In this document: positions 1 through 9,599 of the stretch, piece after piece | Layout of the letters: each line of letters begins with the position of its first letter | Numbering within the stretch: the stretch's first letter is position 1 | NCBI RefSeq assembly: GCF_018860565.1 | Contig: NZ_JAHKPS010000013.1 | Span: 308,413 to 372,412 of the forward strand | DNA: 64,000 bases | Direction of reading: 5' to 3' | From: Winogradskyella psychrotolerans | GTDB lineage: Bacteria; Bacteroidota; Bacteroidia; Flavobacteriales; Flavobacteriaceae | Position numbers and translations under genes: made by a program | The notes under the pieces: model-generated | The model's input: the letters and a program-made list of their open reading frames with translations, nothing else | Database searches by the model: none | What the model was told of the DNA's origin: nothing

Positions 1-1047
1 GTTTCTGCTTGTAGCCTAGGACATGCACACCCTAAAGTCATTGACGCTGTAAAAACGCAATTGGACAAATACCTTCATGTCATGGTATATGGTGAATATA
101 TTCAAGCACCTGCTGTTGAATTATCTAAACTCATCGCTGCACATTTGCCAAAACCATTAGAATCTACCTATTTAGTTAATTCTGGTACAGAAGCTATTGA
201 AGGTAGCCTAAAATTAGCAAGACGTTATACACAGCGTTCAGAAATAATTGCTGCAAAAAATGCCTATCATGGCAACACATTAGGCTCATTAAGTTTAATG
301 GATTACGAAGAACGTAAACACCCTTTTCTACCACTAATTCCAGACATAAAACATATTGAATTTAACTCAGAAAGCGATTTAATTCAAATTACAGAAAACA
401 CAGCTGCAGTTATTTTAGAAACCATTCAAGGAGGAGCAGGCTTTATTGAACCTACTAATAATTATTTAGCTAAAGTTCAAGAACGTTGCAATGCCGTCGG
501 AGCTGTATTTATTCTTGACGAAATTCAACCAGGAATTGGCAGAACGGGAAAGCTATTTGGATTTGAAAACTACAACTGTCAACCAGATATTGTTGTTACA
601 GGCAAAGGTTTAGGTGGCGGTTTACCCATTGGAGCTTTTACCGCCTCAACAGAAATGATGAGTACTTTAAGCGACAATCCTAAACTTGGACATATCACAA
701 CCTTTGGAGGCAATCCTGTAATTGCTGCTGCTGCTTTAGCTACTTTAAAAGAAATAACAGCGTCTAATCTCATCGCTGAAACCTTAAAAAAAGAAGCATT
801 AATAAGAAAACACCTTCAGCATAAACACATCAAAGAAATTAGAGGTCGTGGATTAATGTTAGCCGCTTTAACAGAAAGTGCAGACCTTACAAGTCAGGTT
901 ATTTTAGAAGCTCAAAACCAAGGATTAATCCTATTTTGGTTACTTTTTGAACCAAAAGCTATCCGGATTACACCTCCATTAACCATCTCAAATGAAGAAA
1001 TAATTGAAGGCTGTCGTATTATTACGTCAATATTAGACAGTATCTAA
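1..1047 (+). CDS. Class III PLP-dependent aminotransferase (5' end outside window)
   Basis: The reading frame is open from base 1, so the N-terminus lies upstream and 348 residues are visible. It reads as a fold-type I, class III aminotransferase (the ornithine/acetylornithine/4-aminobutyrate aminotransferase group). Visible marks are the phosphate-binding stretch VNSGTEAIEGSLKLARR, the Asp in LDEIQPGIGRTG (codon 517-519) that contacts the pyridine nitrogen, and the Schiff-base Lys in VTGKGLGGGLPIGA (codon 604-606). The C-terminal small domain (RGRGLMLAA...ITPPLTIS) is complete. Class membership is firm. The substrate is not readable from the sequence; flavobacterial homologues are usually named only 'aspartate aminotransferase family'. 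It is followed by a weak hairpin and then the TPR gene. Confidence 0.88.
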   Translation, partial: VSACSLGHAHPKVIDAVKTQLDKYLHVMVYGEYIQAPAVELSKLIAAHLPKPLESTYLVNSGTEAIEGSLKLARRYTQRSEIIAAKNAYHGNTLGSLSLMDYEERKHPFLPLIPDIKHIEFNSESDLIQITENTAAVILETIQGGAGFIEPTNNYLAKVQERCNAVGAVFILDEIQPGIGRTGKLFGFENYNCQPDIVVTGKGLGGGLPIGAFTASTEMMSTLSDNPKLGHITTFGGNPVIAAAALATLKEITASNLIAETLKKEALIRKHLQHKHIKEIRGRGLMLAALTESADLTSQVILEAQNQGLILFWLLFEPKAIRITPPLTISNEEIIEGCRIITSILDSI

Positions 1048-1088
1048 ACATATTCTTCAACACACAAGTTACTAAATCCCAGATTTTT

Positions 1089-1115
1089 AAGCCACAACAA
1101 ATAAAGTGTGGTTTT
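1089..1115 (+). terminator. Weak candidate terminator after the aminotransferase gene
   Basis: An 8-bp stem (1089-1096 with 1107-1114, one G-T wobble, loop of 10) ends in TTTT. It lies about 40 bases after the stop codon. The stem is short, so this is tentative. Confidence 0.35.
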
Positions 1116-1208
1116 AATGTTAACTACTTTGTTAAAAACATTCGCTCAAAAAGCAATGTAGACTAAAGGATAACTGTAATTTTATTTCGGTGAAATATTA
1201 ATCCATAT

Positions 1209-2615
1209 ATGCAGTACAGTCACGAAGACGAAAATTTTCCACTTACTCGATTTGAATCGATGTTAAAGACCAATAATATATTGTTCTTTGATTCGGCCGA
1301 ATTTGAGAACATTATTCATCATTATCTTGAAAATGGTAAAATTGCTTTGTCTAAACGTGCTATAAAATTAGGTTTAGAACAACACCCTACATCTATTAAC
1401 CTCAGGTTATTTCAAGTAGAAATATTGGTTATTGAGAATAAGTTTGCAGAAGCCAATGAACTTCTCGATAAACTTCATAATTTAGAACCCACTAACGAAG
1501 AGATTTTTATTCAAAAAGCAAATGTATTATCTAAGCAAGATGAGCATCAAAAAGCAATAAATACATTGCTTATTGCCATTGACATGTCTAACTCACCAGA
1601 AGATGATGCAGATTTATACGCTTTGGTAGGTATGGAATATTTATTCCTAGATCAGTTTGATGATGCTATTATCTATTTTAAAAAATGTCTAGAAAGTGAT
1701 GTTACAGATTATTCTGCACTTCATAATATAATTTACTGCTACGATTTTTTAAATAAAAATTCTGAAGCAATAGAATACCTGAATGAATTCCTAGATACTA
1801 ATCCTTATTGTGAAGTTGCCTGGCATCAATTAGGCAGACAATATTTTGCTATTAAAGAATATGCCAAAGCAAGTGCAGCTTTTGATTTTGCAATTATTTC
1901 TGATGATACTTTTGTCGGAGCTTATATTGAAAAAGGTAAAGTTTTAGAAAAACTAAAAAAGTACGAAGAAGCGATTGAAAATTATAAAATCACCTTAGCT
2001 TTAGACGATCCTACTTCTTTTGCGCTTTTGAGAATTGGCTATTGTTATTCAAAACTTGGACAGAGTGATTTAGCTATTCAGTTTTTCAAAAAAACGATTG
2101 ATGAAGATGCTTTACTAGATAAAGGTTGGATTGCAATTACTAAATTTTACCTCAAACGTCACGATTACCATAACGCACTTGATTACATAAAAAAAGCCGT
2201 TGCAATTGACGGAGACAATGTGTTATATTGGAAATTGTATGCCACAGTAAACAAACATTTAAATTTTCTTGAAGAAGCAGAACAAGGTTACAAACGCGCT
2301 TTAGAACTAGGAAATTACGAATTAGATACTTGGTTAAACAGAACAGATATCTTAATTGAACTTGGCGAGTACCAAGCTGCTATTTTCAATTTATTACAAA
2401 CGACAGAATTCTATCCAGAAAGCCCTGAAGTTGAGTATCGTTTAGCAGGACTCTATTTTATGGTATATCAACCTGAAGAAGGCCGTTTCCATCTAAAAAA
2501 CGCCACATGTCTTAATATTGACTATAGTTTTATTATTTCAGAATTATTTCCTCAACTCACAGACAGACCTTTAATTAAGGCTATAATTTCAGAAGCTAAA
2601 AAGACATCAAACTAA
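1209..2615 (+). CDS. Tetratricopeptide-repeat protein
   Basis: The 468-residue protein is built almost wholly of TPR helix pairs, for example NLEPTNEEIFIQKANVLSKQ, WHQLGRQYFAIKEYAKASAAF, AYIEKGKVLEKLKKYEEAIENY and RIGYCYSKLGQSDLAIQFFKK. I see roughly ten or more repeats and no enzyme motif. There is no signal peptide or membrane segment, so it is probably a cytoplasmic scaffold. It sits 38 bases before the DUF368 pair and is probably co-transcribed with it and aroE. TPR proteins mediate protein contacts; the partner cannot be read here. Confidence 0.9.
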   Translation: MQYSHEDENFPLTRFESMLKTNNILFFDSAEFENIIHHYLENGKIALSKRAIKLGLEQHPTSINLRLFQVEILVIENKFAEANELLDKLHNLEPTNEEIFIQKANVLSKQDEHQKAINTLLIAIDMSNSPEDDADLYALVGMEYLFLDQFDDAIIYFKKCLESDVTDYSALHNIIYCYDFLNKNSEAIEYLNEFLDTNPYCEVAWHQLGRQYFAIKEYAKASAAFDFAIISDDTFVGAYIEKGKVLEKLKKYEEAIENYKITLALDDPTSFALLRIGYCYSKLGQSDLAIQFFKKTIDEDALLDKGWIAITKFYLKRHDYHNALDYIKKAVAIDGDNVLYWKLYATVNKHLNFLEEAEQGYKRALELGNYELDTWLNRTDILIELGEYQAAIFNLLQTTEFYPESPEVEYRLAGLYFMVYQPEEGRFHLKNATCLNIDYSFIISELFPQLTDRPLIKAIISEAKKTSN

Positions 2616-2653
2616 AAAAAATCTTACCTTAGCAGCTCTTATTTTACAAAAGA

Positions 2654-3622
2654 ATGCAAAGACGATTTATAGATTATTTAGCCATCACTTTTAAAGGTAT
2701 TGCTATGGGAGCTGCAGATGTTGTTCCAGGTGTTTCTGGAGGAACCATTGCTTTTATTTCTGGTATTTACGAAGAACTTATAGAAAGTATAGACAAAGTA
2801 AATCTAAATGTTTTTAAAGTTTGGAAACAAGATGGCTTTAAAACCGCTTGGAATTCTATTAACGGTAATTTTTTATTAGCTCTATTTTCAGGAATTGCTA
2901 TTAGCATTTTATCCTTAGCAAAACTGATAAAATGGCTACTACACAATGAACCTATTTTACTTTGGTCTTTCTTTTTTGGACTTGTTTTAGCAAGTATTCT
3001 TTACATCGCTAAACAAATCAATGGTTGGTCGTTAAAATTAGTAATTGCAATTATTATTACTTCTATTTTATCATTTTACATTACACTAGCAGAACCGTTT
3101 GCTTCTCCAGACAGTCCATTCTATTTATTGTTTTGTGGTTTTATTGCCATAATAGCTATGATATTACCCGGTGTTTCTGGTGCTTTTATTTTACTTATTC
3201 TTGGAGCTTACCAAACAGCAATAGATACAATTAACAATTTAAGAGATGGTTTACTTAATGGTAACATGGAACTTTTTAAAGATGCTCTTTTTAAATTTGT
3301 ATTACTTGCCGTTGGTGCTGTCATTGGACTTAAAGTTTTTTCTAAAGCGCTAAACTGGATGTTTAAGCACCATAAAAACCTAACATTAGCCATCTTAACT
3401 GGTTTTATGATTGGGTCTTTAAACAAAATATGGCCTTGGAAAGAGGTTTTAAAAACACGCGTAAATTCTGAAGGAGAAGTAGTAACCTTACTAGACAAAA
3501 GTATTTTACCGTCTTCCTATAGTGGAGATAATGAGATAGTAATGGCTATTGTATTTATTATTATTGGTTTTGCTGCAATTCTTGTTTTAGAAACTTTAGG
3601 AAAACAAAAAGACAACGTGTAA
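2654..3622 (+). CDS. DUF368 membrane protein (candidate undecaprenyl-phosphate translocase), copy 1
   Basis: A 322-residue polytopic membrane protein with the DUF368 hallmark GAADVVPGVSGGTIAFISG near residues 19-37 and a second, inverted-repeat-like hallmark MILPGVSGAFILLILGAYQ near 168-186. About eight hydrophobic segments are visible. DUF368 proteins (the PopT group, including Vibrio cholerae VCA0040) are reported as translocases that recycle the C55-P lipid carrier to the cytoplasmic face. Applying that role here is inference from family membership. The stop codon overlaps the ATG of a second DUF368 gene (TAATG), which implies translational coupling. Confidence 0.88.
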   Translation: MQRRFIDYLAITFKGIAMGAADVVPGVSGGTIAFISGIYEELIESIDKVNLNVFKVWKQDGFKTAWNSINGNFLLALFSGIAISILSLAKLIKWLLHNEPILLWSFFFGLVLASILYIAKQINGWSLKLVIAIIITSILSFYITLAEPFASPDSPFYLLFCGFIAIIAMILPGVSGAFILLILGAYQTAIDTINNLRDGLLNGNMELFKDALFKFVLLAVGAVIGLKVFSKALNWMFKHHKNLTLAILTGFMIGSLNKIWPWKEVLKTRVNSEGEVVTLLDKSILPSSYSGDNEIVMAIVFIIIGFAAILVLETLGKQKDNV

Positions 3623-4641
3623 TGCAAAGCACAAGAGCCCTTAAAGATCGTATATTCCTGGTCATTAAAGGTTTGGCTATGGGAGCTGCAAACAAAGTTC
3701 CTGGTGTTTCTGGAGGAGTGGTTGCTTTTGTCGCCGGTTTTTACGAAGAATTTATCTACTCACTACAACGTGTTAACAAAACAGCTTTTAGACTATTACT
3801 TAACGGAAGATTTAAAAGCTTTTATCGTTACATCAATGGTAAATTTTTAAGCCTATTATTCTTAGGTATGATAGTAAGCTATTTTAGCGTTTCTAAACTA
3901 TTAGATTACCTCATTGTACATTACGAACTCTATGTTTGGAGTACTTTTTTTGGAATGATTCTAGGTTCCATTTACTACATAAGTAAAGATTTTAAAGAAT
4001 GGAATAGAACCACTATTTTAGCGCTAACACTCGGTGCTATAGCAGGAATTAGCATTAGCTTCTTAGACCCTGCTAAAGAAAACGACAATCTCTTTTTTGT
4101 GTTTTTCTGTGGAATTATAAGCGTTTCCGGCATGACATTACCAGGATTTTCTGGGTCTTTTATTCTTATTTTATTAGGCAATTATGTATTGCTCTTAGTC
4201 GATTCTGTAAATGCACTTTACGATACTGTATTTGATATTTTTAGTGGTAATTTTGAATTTATACACAATGCCGTAAGAATACGAATGCTAAAAGTTTTAG
4301 CTGTTTTTACTTTGGGTTCTGTTGTTGGTTTAGTCACCTTTTCTCATATCCTAAACTATATTCTAAAACATTATAAAAACATTACTTTAGCAACTATAAT
4401 GGGGTTTATAATTGGCTCACTCGGAGTCGTTTGGCCATGGAAAGAAACAATGTATAAAACAAATTCTGAAGGCACAGTTATTTTGGATTCTACTGGAAAA
4501 CAAATCATTGCTAACTACCAACGTTATTTACCAGAATTGAATACACAAACTTACATTGCAATTGCTTATATTGCCCTAGGAATCCTCATAGTTTTAGGAT
4601 TAGAATGGTATGGACAACGCACAAGACAACTCAAAACTTAA
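3622..4641 (+). CDS. DUF368 membrane protein (candidate undecaprenyl-phosphate translocase), copy 2
   Basis: A 339-residue paralogue of the preceding gene, clearly a tandem duplicate. It has the same two hallmark loops with changes: GAANKVPGVSGGVVAFVAG near residues 20-38 and MTLPGFSGSFILILLGNY near 172-189, plus the shared segment GSLGVVWPWKET. Asp in GAAD of copy 1 is Asn in GAAN here, and PGVSG of the second loop is PGFSG, so the copies may have specialised. It overlaps copy 1 by one base and aroE by 32 bases. The DUF368 call is firm; the lipid-carrier role is inferred from the family. Confidence 0.88.
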   Translation: MQSTRALKDRIFLVIKGLAMGAANKVPGVSGGVVAFVAGFYEEFIYSLQRVNKTAFRLLLNGRFKSFYRYINGKFLSLLFLGMIVSYFSVSKLLDYLIVHYELYVWSTFFGMILGSIYYISKDFKEWNRTTILALTLGAIAGISISFLDPAKENDNLFFVFFCGIISVSGMTLPGFSGSFILILLGNYVLLLVDSVNALYDTVFDIFSGNFEFIHNAVRIRMLKVLAVFTLGSVVGLVTFSHILNYILKHYKNITLATIMGFIIGSLGVVWPWKETMYKTNSEGTVILDSTGKQIIANYQRYLPELNTQTYIAIAYIALGILIVLGLEWYGQRTRQLKT

Positions 4642-5371
4642 ATTCGGACTCGTAGGAAAAGATATCTCCTACTCTTTTTCTAGAAGTTATTTTAAAAGTA
4701 AATTTGAAACTGAAAACTTACAGTATTCTTATGTGAATTTTGATTTACAATCTATAGATGAACTTTCAGAAATCATAAAGAACACCTCAAATTTAAAAGG
4801 AATTAACGTTACTATTCCTTATAAAGAAGAAGTAATTCCATTACTAGATAAGCTAAATAAAAAAGCATTAGCCATTGGAGCTGTTAACACAATTCGATTT
4901 ACAAAAAACAACAAAATAATAGGCTATAATACCGATTTTTATGGATTTAAAAACTCTATAAAGCCATATTTAAAATCACATCACAAAAAAGCATTAATTC
5001 TTGGCACTGGAGGTGCTTCTAAAGCCATTGCCTACGCTCTTAAAAAACTTAGAATTAAGTATGATTTTGTTTCGCGCTCTCAAAAAGAAAACGTCACTTT
5101 TTTGTATTCAGAATTAACTAGTGACATTATTTCTAAGTATACAATTATAATCAATTGTACACCTATTGGTACTTTTCCTAAAGTTAATCAATGTCCAGAT
5201 ATTCCTTATGATGCCATTACAAATAAGCATATTTTATATGACCTTATTTACAACCCTGAACAAACCAAATTTTTACAATGTGGAGAACTTAAAGGAGCCA
5301 CAACCATCAATGGTTTAGAAATGTTAAGATTACAAGCCGAAAAATCCTGGAAAATATGGAATAAGTCCTAA
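4610..5371 (+). CDS. aroE: Shikimate dehydrogenase
   Basis: A 253-residue NADP-dependent reductase of 3-dehydroshikimate in the shikimate (aromatic amino acid) pathway. Visible are a substrate loop GKDISYSFSRSYF near residues 16-28, NVTIPYKEEV with the catalytic Lys, GAVNTI, NTDFYGF with the catalytic Asp, the Rossmann motif LGTGGASKAIAYAL, and the C-terminal INGLEMLRLQAEKSWKIW. The length is normal to slightly short for the family. The only usable ATG overlaps the DUF368 gene by 32 bases, so translation is probably coupled. In the first loop the common SPxxHN form is replaced by SRSYFK, a variation I associate with Bacteroidota AroE. Confidence 0.93.
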   Translation: MDNAQDNSKLKFGLVGKDISYSFSRSYFKSKFETENLQYSYVNFDLQSIDELSEIIKNTSNLKGINVTIPYKEEVIPLLDKLNKKALAIGAVNTIRFTKNNKIIGYNTDFYGFKNSIKPYLKSHHKKALILGTGGASKAIAYALKKLRIKYDFVSRSQKENVTFLYSELTSDIISKYTIIINCTPIGTFPKVNQCPDIPYDAITNKHILYDLIYNPEQTKFLQCGELKGATTINGLEMLRLQAEKSWKIWNKS

Positions 5372-5461
5372 ACGCTCAATAATATAACTACAATCAGCAA
5401 ATCCCTTTGTAATTCAGCTACTAGTTAGTATCTTTAACCTCCTATATAAAAAATTTGACAC

Positions 5462-7414
5462 ATGTCTGAGAATGATAACCTGCAAGAAGCAGATGGAAAA
5501 AAAGAAGTAGTATCTAACGAAACTACTCCAACACAAGAAACAACTTCTAACGTTGAAACAGAAATAACCTCAACTGACGAGGCACTAGAAGTTGAAACAA
5601 AAACGGATTCAACCAAAGACAATCACGTTGAAGAAATAGAAGCTTCAAATGCTGAAGATGCCGAAGACGAATCTAATGCAGAACGTCATGAAGTTGAAGA
5701 AAAAGATTATCATGCCATGACTATGGATGAGCTGACAACCGAAATCAGCAGACTCCTAAAAAATCATAAAATTCAGACCATTTCAAAGCACGTTAATGAA
5801 ATTAAAACTGAATTCAATGCTAAATTCAGTGAACTTTTAGACGAGAAAAAAGAAGAGTTTATTGCAGAAGGTGGTAATGAAATAGATTTCTATTATACCA
5901 ACGACACAAAAAAACGTTTCAATTCACTTTATAAAGAATACAAACAAACAATAAATGCCTATTATAAGGAGCGTGAGCAAAACCTCAAGCAAAACCTAGA
6001 TGATAGACTACAAATTATAGAAGACATAAAAGGCTTGCTTAGTGTTGAAGAAAACATGGGCACAACCTATAAACATTTTAAAGAATTACAAGAAAAATGG
6101 CGTAATGCTGGTCCAATTCCTAGAGATAAATACAATAACGCTTGGAATACTTACCATCATCATGTAGAACGTTTCTATGACTTTCTACACCTCAATAATG
6201 ATTTGAGAGATATGGACTTTAAGCACAACTATGATCAAAAATTAAAAATCATAGAACGTGCTGAAGAATTAGCACAAGACGAAAACACCAATCGTTCATT
6301 TAGAGAATTACAAGTCTTACATAAATTATGGAAAGAAGAGCTTGGACCTGTTAGTAAAGAACACAGAGAAGCTATTTGGGAACGTTTCAGTAATGCCACA
6401 AAAGCCATACACGATAAGCGTCAAGCTTATTATGCTGATATGGATAAAGCCCACGAAAAAAATCTTGAACGCAAAGAAGAAATTATAGCACTAATAGTAA
6501 AAATTGCTGAAGACAAAGGTAATTCTCATAGTGCGTGGCAGAAAAAAATTAAAGACATTGAAGTTTTAAGAGATGCTTTTTTTAAAGCTGGAAAAGTACC
6601 ACTAAAAGTAAACGAACAAACTTGGGCAAAGTTTAAAGATGCTGTAAGAACTTTTAATCGTGGTAAAAATAACTTCTACAAAGAGTTAAAGAAAGATCAA
6701 TACGATAACCTTAAAAAGAAAAAGGATTTAATTCAAATTGCAGAAGAGCATAAAGACAGTGACGACTTTAAAACGGTAACTCCATTGATGAAGAAAATTC
6801 AGAATGAATGGAAAAAAATAGGTCATGTCCCAAGAAAAGATAGCGATAAAATTTGGAAGCAGTTTAAAGGAGCTTGTAACCATTATTTTGACAGAATGCA
6901 TGCAGAGCGTAAAGCACAAGACCAACACTTATATGATGCTTTCGACAAAAAAGTTAAGCTTCTAGATGCTTTAAAAACCTTAGAGCTTACAGATGACCCT
7001 AAAGCCGATATTGACGTTTTAAAAGCTAAAATTTCTGAATGGAAAGAAATTGGTCATGTACCACAAACCAAACGTTACATTGATGGTAAATTCTACAAAG
7101 CAATAGATGATGCTTTTGATAAGCTAAAAATGGATAAGTCTAAATTAGACATGATTAAGTTTGAAAGCAAGCTTGAAAACTTAGCAAATCCTGATGATAC
7201 AAGATTACTTGATAACGAATACAACTTTATCAAAAAACGAATGAGCGAGATAAAATCTGAAATTAATCAATTGGAAAATAATTTACAGTTTTTCTCTAAT
7301 GTAAAATCAGATAACCCATTAGTTAAAGATGTGCATAAGAACATTGCAAACCACAAGAAAGAATTAGACACTTGGAAAGCTAAGCTGACTAAAGTTCGTG
7401 GGATGTATAGTTAA
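5462..7414 (+). CDS. DUF349-repeat coiled-coil protein
   Basis: A 650-residue, highly charged cytoplasmic protein. Residues 1-80 are acidic and low in complexity (Glu/Thr/Ser-rich). After that come about five DUF349 units marked by W-x3-G-x-VP-type cores: LQEKWRNAGPIPRDKYNNAW, LWKEELGPVSKEHREAIWERF, AFFKAGKVPLKVNEQTWAKF, EWKKIGHVPRKDSDKIWKQF and EWKEIGHVPQTKRYIDGKF. The C-terminal 90 residues are a predicted coiled coil. The molecular role of DUF349 is not established. It lies 90 bases after aroE, and TATCTTTA at about 5428 is a near match to the Bacteroidota -7 box. Confidence 0.88.
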   Translation: MSENDNLQEADGKKEVVSNETTPTQETTSNVETEITSTDEALEVETKTDSTKDNHVEEIEASNAEDAEDESNAERHEVEEKDYHAMTMDELTTEISRLLKNHKIQTISKHVNEIKTEFNAKFSELLDEKKEEFIAEGGNEIDFYYTNDTKKRFNSLYKEYKQTINAYYKEREQNLKQNLDDRLQIIEDIKGLLSVEENMGTTYKHFKELQEKWRNAGPIPRDKYNNAWNTYHHHVERFYDFLHLNNDLRDMDFKHNYDQKLKIIERAEELAQDENTNRSFRELQVLHKLWKEELGPVSKEHREAIWERFSNATKAIHDKRQAYYADMDKAHEKNLERKEEIIALIVKIAEDKGNSHSAWQKKIKDIEVLRDAFFKAGKVPLKVNEQTWAKFKDAVRTFNRGKNNFYKELKKDQYDNLKKKKDLIQIAEEHKDSDDFKTVTPLMKKIQNEWKKIGHVPRKDSDKIWKQFKGACNHYFDRMHAERKAQDQHLYDAFDKKVKLLDALKTLELTDDPKADIDVLKAKISEWKEIGHVPQTKRYIDGKFYKAIDDAFDKLKMDKSKLDMIKFESKLENLANPDDTRLLDNEYNFIKKRMSEIKSEINQLENNLQFFSNVKSDNPLVKDVHKNIANHKKELDTWKAKLTKVRGMYS

Positions 7415-7574
7415 AATCACAATTAACATAAACAGAGCGCTTCAACTTATGACCGTTGATTTTGTCATGAGCCAGAAGCTTTTGCTTTAATGCTAAAGTA
7501 AAAAGTAGTGCTGTAATTTTTTTATAGCATAGTCCATTAAAAAGAAAAACTAAATATTAACACCCAGAAAAATT

Positions 7575-8450
7575 ATGAGAAAATTATTACCCTTTTTACT
7601 ATTATGCTTACCTACCGTAGTATTATCACAAGTTGCGTTAAATCAAGTTGATGACTTTGAAGACTACACAATGGGCAATTGGACAAAAAACAGTTCCATA
7701 CCAAATGAAAACATTTACAACGGAGGACCTTTAGGTGACGATGATAATTTTTTACGTGTCACGTCTAGTGGCTCTGGTACAGACCTCGAATTAATGACTA
7801 AAAACACTGCGCAGTGGCAGGGCAATTACTATCAAGGTAATCTTTCAAGTCGCGTAAAATATATATCAATGGATGTTAGAAACTCTGGTTCTAATGTTAT
7901 TTTTTTGAGACTTTCTTTTCAAACTGATTATGGTCTTATTTATCGTTGTAGTACTACTAATGCTATAGCTGTTTTACCAAACGAAGGATGGAAACGCATT
8001 TCATTTTCTATACTTGAAGAAAACATAACAGCACTCTCAGACACCTTCAGTTATGCGGTTACTTTCGGGAGTGGAAGTCAAGGAGTTGAAGAAATGAGAA
8101 TATTACACAATGCTGTTCCTTCGTGGGAATCAGAACCTATAGATGCCATATTAGATATTGATAATATTATGGCTGAAGATCAAACGTTAAGCACACCAAC
8201 TTTTGAAATAAAGCCTGAATTAAAATTATTTCCTAACCCAACGAGTGATGCTATTACTGTTACTAGTAACGAAAACGTTACGGAAGACATTACCTATGGT
8301 ATTATTGATTTATTAGGAAGAACGGTAAAACAAGGGCGTTCTAAATTAAATCAGGAAATAAACATCCAAGATTTAAATAGTGGTAATTATATAGTTGAAA
8401 TTAAAAATGCCAATGGAGGTATCTTTAGAGAAAAACTAATAAAAAATTAG
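7575..8450 (+). CDS. Secreted protein with T9SS type A sorting domain
   Basis: A 291-residue protein with a Sec signal peptide (MRKLLPFLLLCLPTVVLSQ, cleavage near residue 19). A beta-rich domain (about 25-205) resembles carbohydrate-binding jelly rolls (DDFEDYTMGNW, YISMDVRNSGSN, GWKRISFSI, ILDIDNIMAE). It ends with a type A T9SS C-terminal domain (about 215-291: LKLFPNPTSDAITVTS, IIDLLGRTVKQG, LNSGNYIVEI, EKLIKN). It should be exported by Sec, then secreted or attached to the surface by T9SS. There is no catalytic motif that I recognise. It is single-gene, closed by a strong terminator at 8535-8566. Confidence 0.87.
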   Translation: MRKLLPFLLLCLPTVVLSQVALNQVDDFEDYTMGNWTKNSSIPNENIYNGGPLGDDDNFLRVTSSGSGTDLELMTKNTAQWQGNYYQGNLSSRVKYISMDVRNSGSNVIFLRLSFQTDYGLIYRCSTTNAIAVLPNEGWKRISFSILEENITALSDTFSYAVTFGSGSQGVEEMRILHNAVPSWESEPIDAILDIDNIMAEDQTLSTPTFEIKPELKLFPNPTSDAITVTSNENVTEDITYGIIDLLGRTVKQGRSKLNQEINIQDLNSGNYIVEIKNANGGIFREKLIKN

Positions 8451-8823
8451 TAGGCATTCTCAGTATCTATATGTTAAAACTAAAGTCGACATATATCTGA
8501 CAAAACCGAATGTTGACCAAAACCCATAAAATATCAAAACCCATCTGTCTCTACAGATGGGTTTTGCCCTAACTAAACTAAATTAACCTTAATTATAACC
8601 GCTTAAAATAATAATTAAGATCTCCTACTAAGATTATAAAAACGTTTTTTGTTTTTATATAAAGTATTTACGCACAGAAATTAGTTTTGGATGTTTCTAT
8701 TTTAAATTTTTAGAAAATTTTATGATTTAGATAGTAAGACACAGTATTTTACTGTTTTAGACGGCGTAAACAGAGGCTAAACGTCTCTAATTTGTTACAG
8801 GAATTCTTAAATTATCAGGAATT
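8451..8823. other. Intergenic gap between convergent genes
   Basis: Apart from the terminator at 8535-8566, this gap holds an AT-only 9-bp hairpin at 8635-8659 and a weak hairpin near 8770-8790 that might end the leftward mazG transcript. I see no ORF with coding character and no RNA gene. Confidence 0.5.
8535..8566 (+). terminator. Rho-independent terminator, 14-bp stem
   Basis: A perfect 14-bp stem (8535-8548 with 8553-8566) with a CTCT loop. The arms carry AAAA and TTTT, so it could work in both directions. It lies 85 bases after the T9SS type A gene and faces the leftward mazG gene. Confidence 0.75.
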
Positions 8824-9597
8824 TTATAACAGTTTTGCCTCTTCCCAAAACACATCCATTTCAGAAAGTGTCATGTCTTTTAAAGACTTACCTAAGGCTT
8901 TGGCTTTGCTTTCTAGATATTGAAAGCGTTTAATGAATTTTTTATTAGTGCGCTCCAAAGCATTTTCAGGATTTACGTTAAGGAAACGTGCGTAATTTAT
9001 CATTGAAAACATAACGTCTCCAAACTCACTTTCAATAGCATCCTGATCGCCTTTTAAAATTTCAACTTTTAGTTCGGCTAGCTCCTCTTCTACTTTTTCA
9101 AAGACTTGTTCAGGTGTTTCCCAATCAAATCCTACTCCTGCAACTTTATCTTGTATCCGACTTGCTTTTACCATAGCTGGTAAACTTTTTGGGACACCTT
9201 CAAGCACACTTGTTTTGCCTTCTTTAAGCTTTAATTGTTCCCAATTACGTTTTACTTCTTCTTCATCTTTTACAACCACATCACCATATATATGAGGATG
9301 ACGATCTATAAGCTTATCACAAATACTATGACAAACATCAGCAATATCAAAGGTATTGGTTTCACTCCCTATTTTAGAATAAAACACAATATGAAGTAAA
9401 ACATCGCCCAATTCTTTTTTAACCTCTTCTAAGTCGTTATCAAGAATAGCATCGCCAAGCTCATAAACTTCTTCGATAGTTAAATGACGTAAAGATTCCA
9501 TGGTTTGCTTCTTATCCCAAGGACATTGCTCTCGCAACTCGTCCATGATATGTAACAAACGTTCAAAGGCTTTTAATTGAGCTGTTTTATCAGGCAT
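8824..9597 (-). CDS. mazG: Nucleoside triphosphate pyrophosphohydrolase MazG
   Basis: A 257-residue, two-domain MazG that hydrolyses NTPs/dNTPs to NMP plus PPi (house-cleaning of nucleotides and possibly ppGpp control). The N-terminal domain has CPWDKKQTMESLRHLTIEE followed by EEVYELGDAI and KKELGDVLLHIVFYS, the acidic metal-binding EExxE...ExxD pattern. The second domain repeats it as EEELAELKVEIL and ESEFGDVMFSMINYARFL. Length matches full-length MazG. It is the last gene of the def / DUF5606 / mazG operon, with only two bases between it and the preceding stop codon. Confidence 0.93.
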   Translation of the reverse strand: MPDKTAQLKAFERLLHIMDELREQCPWDKKQTMESLRHLTIEEVYELGDAILDNDLEEVKKELGDVLLHIVFYSKIGSETNTFDIADVCHSICDKLIDRHPHIYGDVVVKDEEEVKRNWEQLKLKEGKTSVLEGVPKSLPAMVKASRIQDKVAGVGFDWETPEQVFEKVEEELAELKVEILKGDQDAIESEFGDVMFSMINYARFLNVNPENALERTNKKFIKRFQYLESKAKALGKSLKDMTLSEMDVFWEEAKLL

Positions 9598-9599
9598 GT

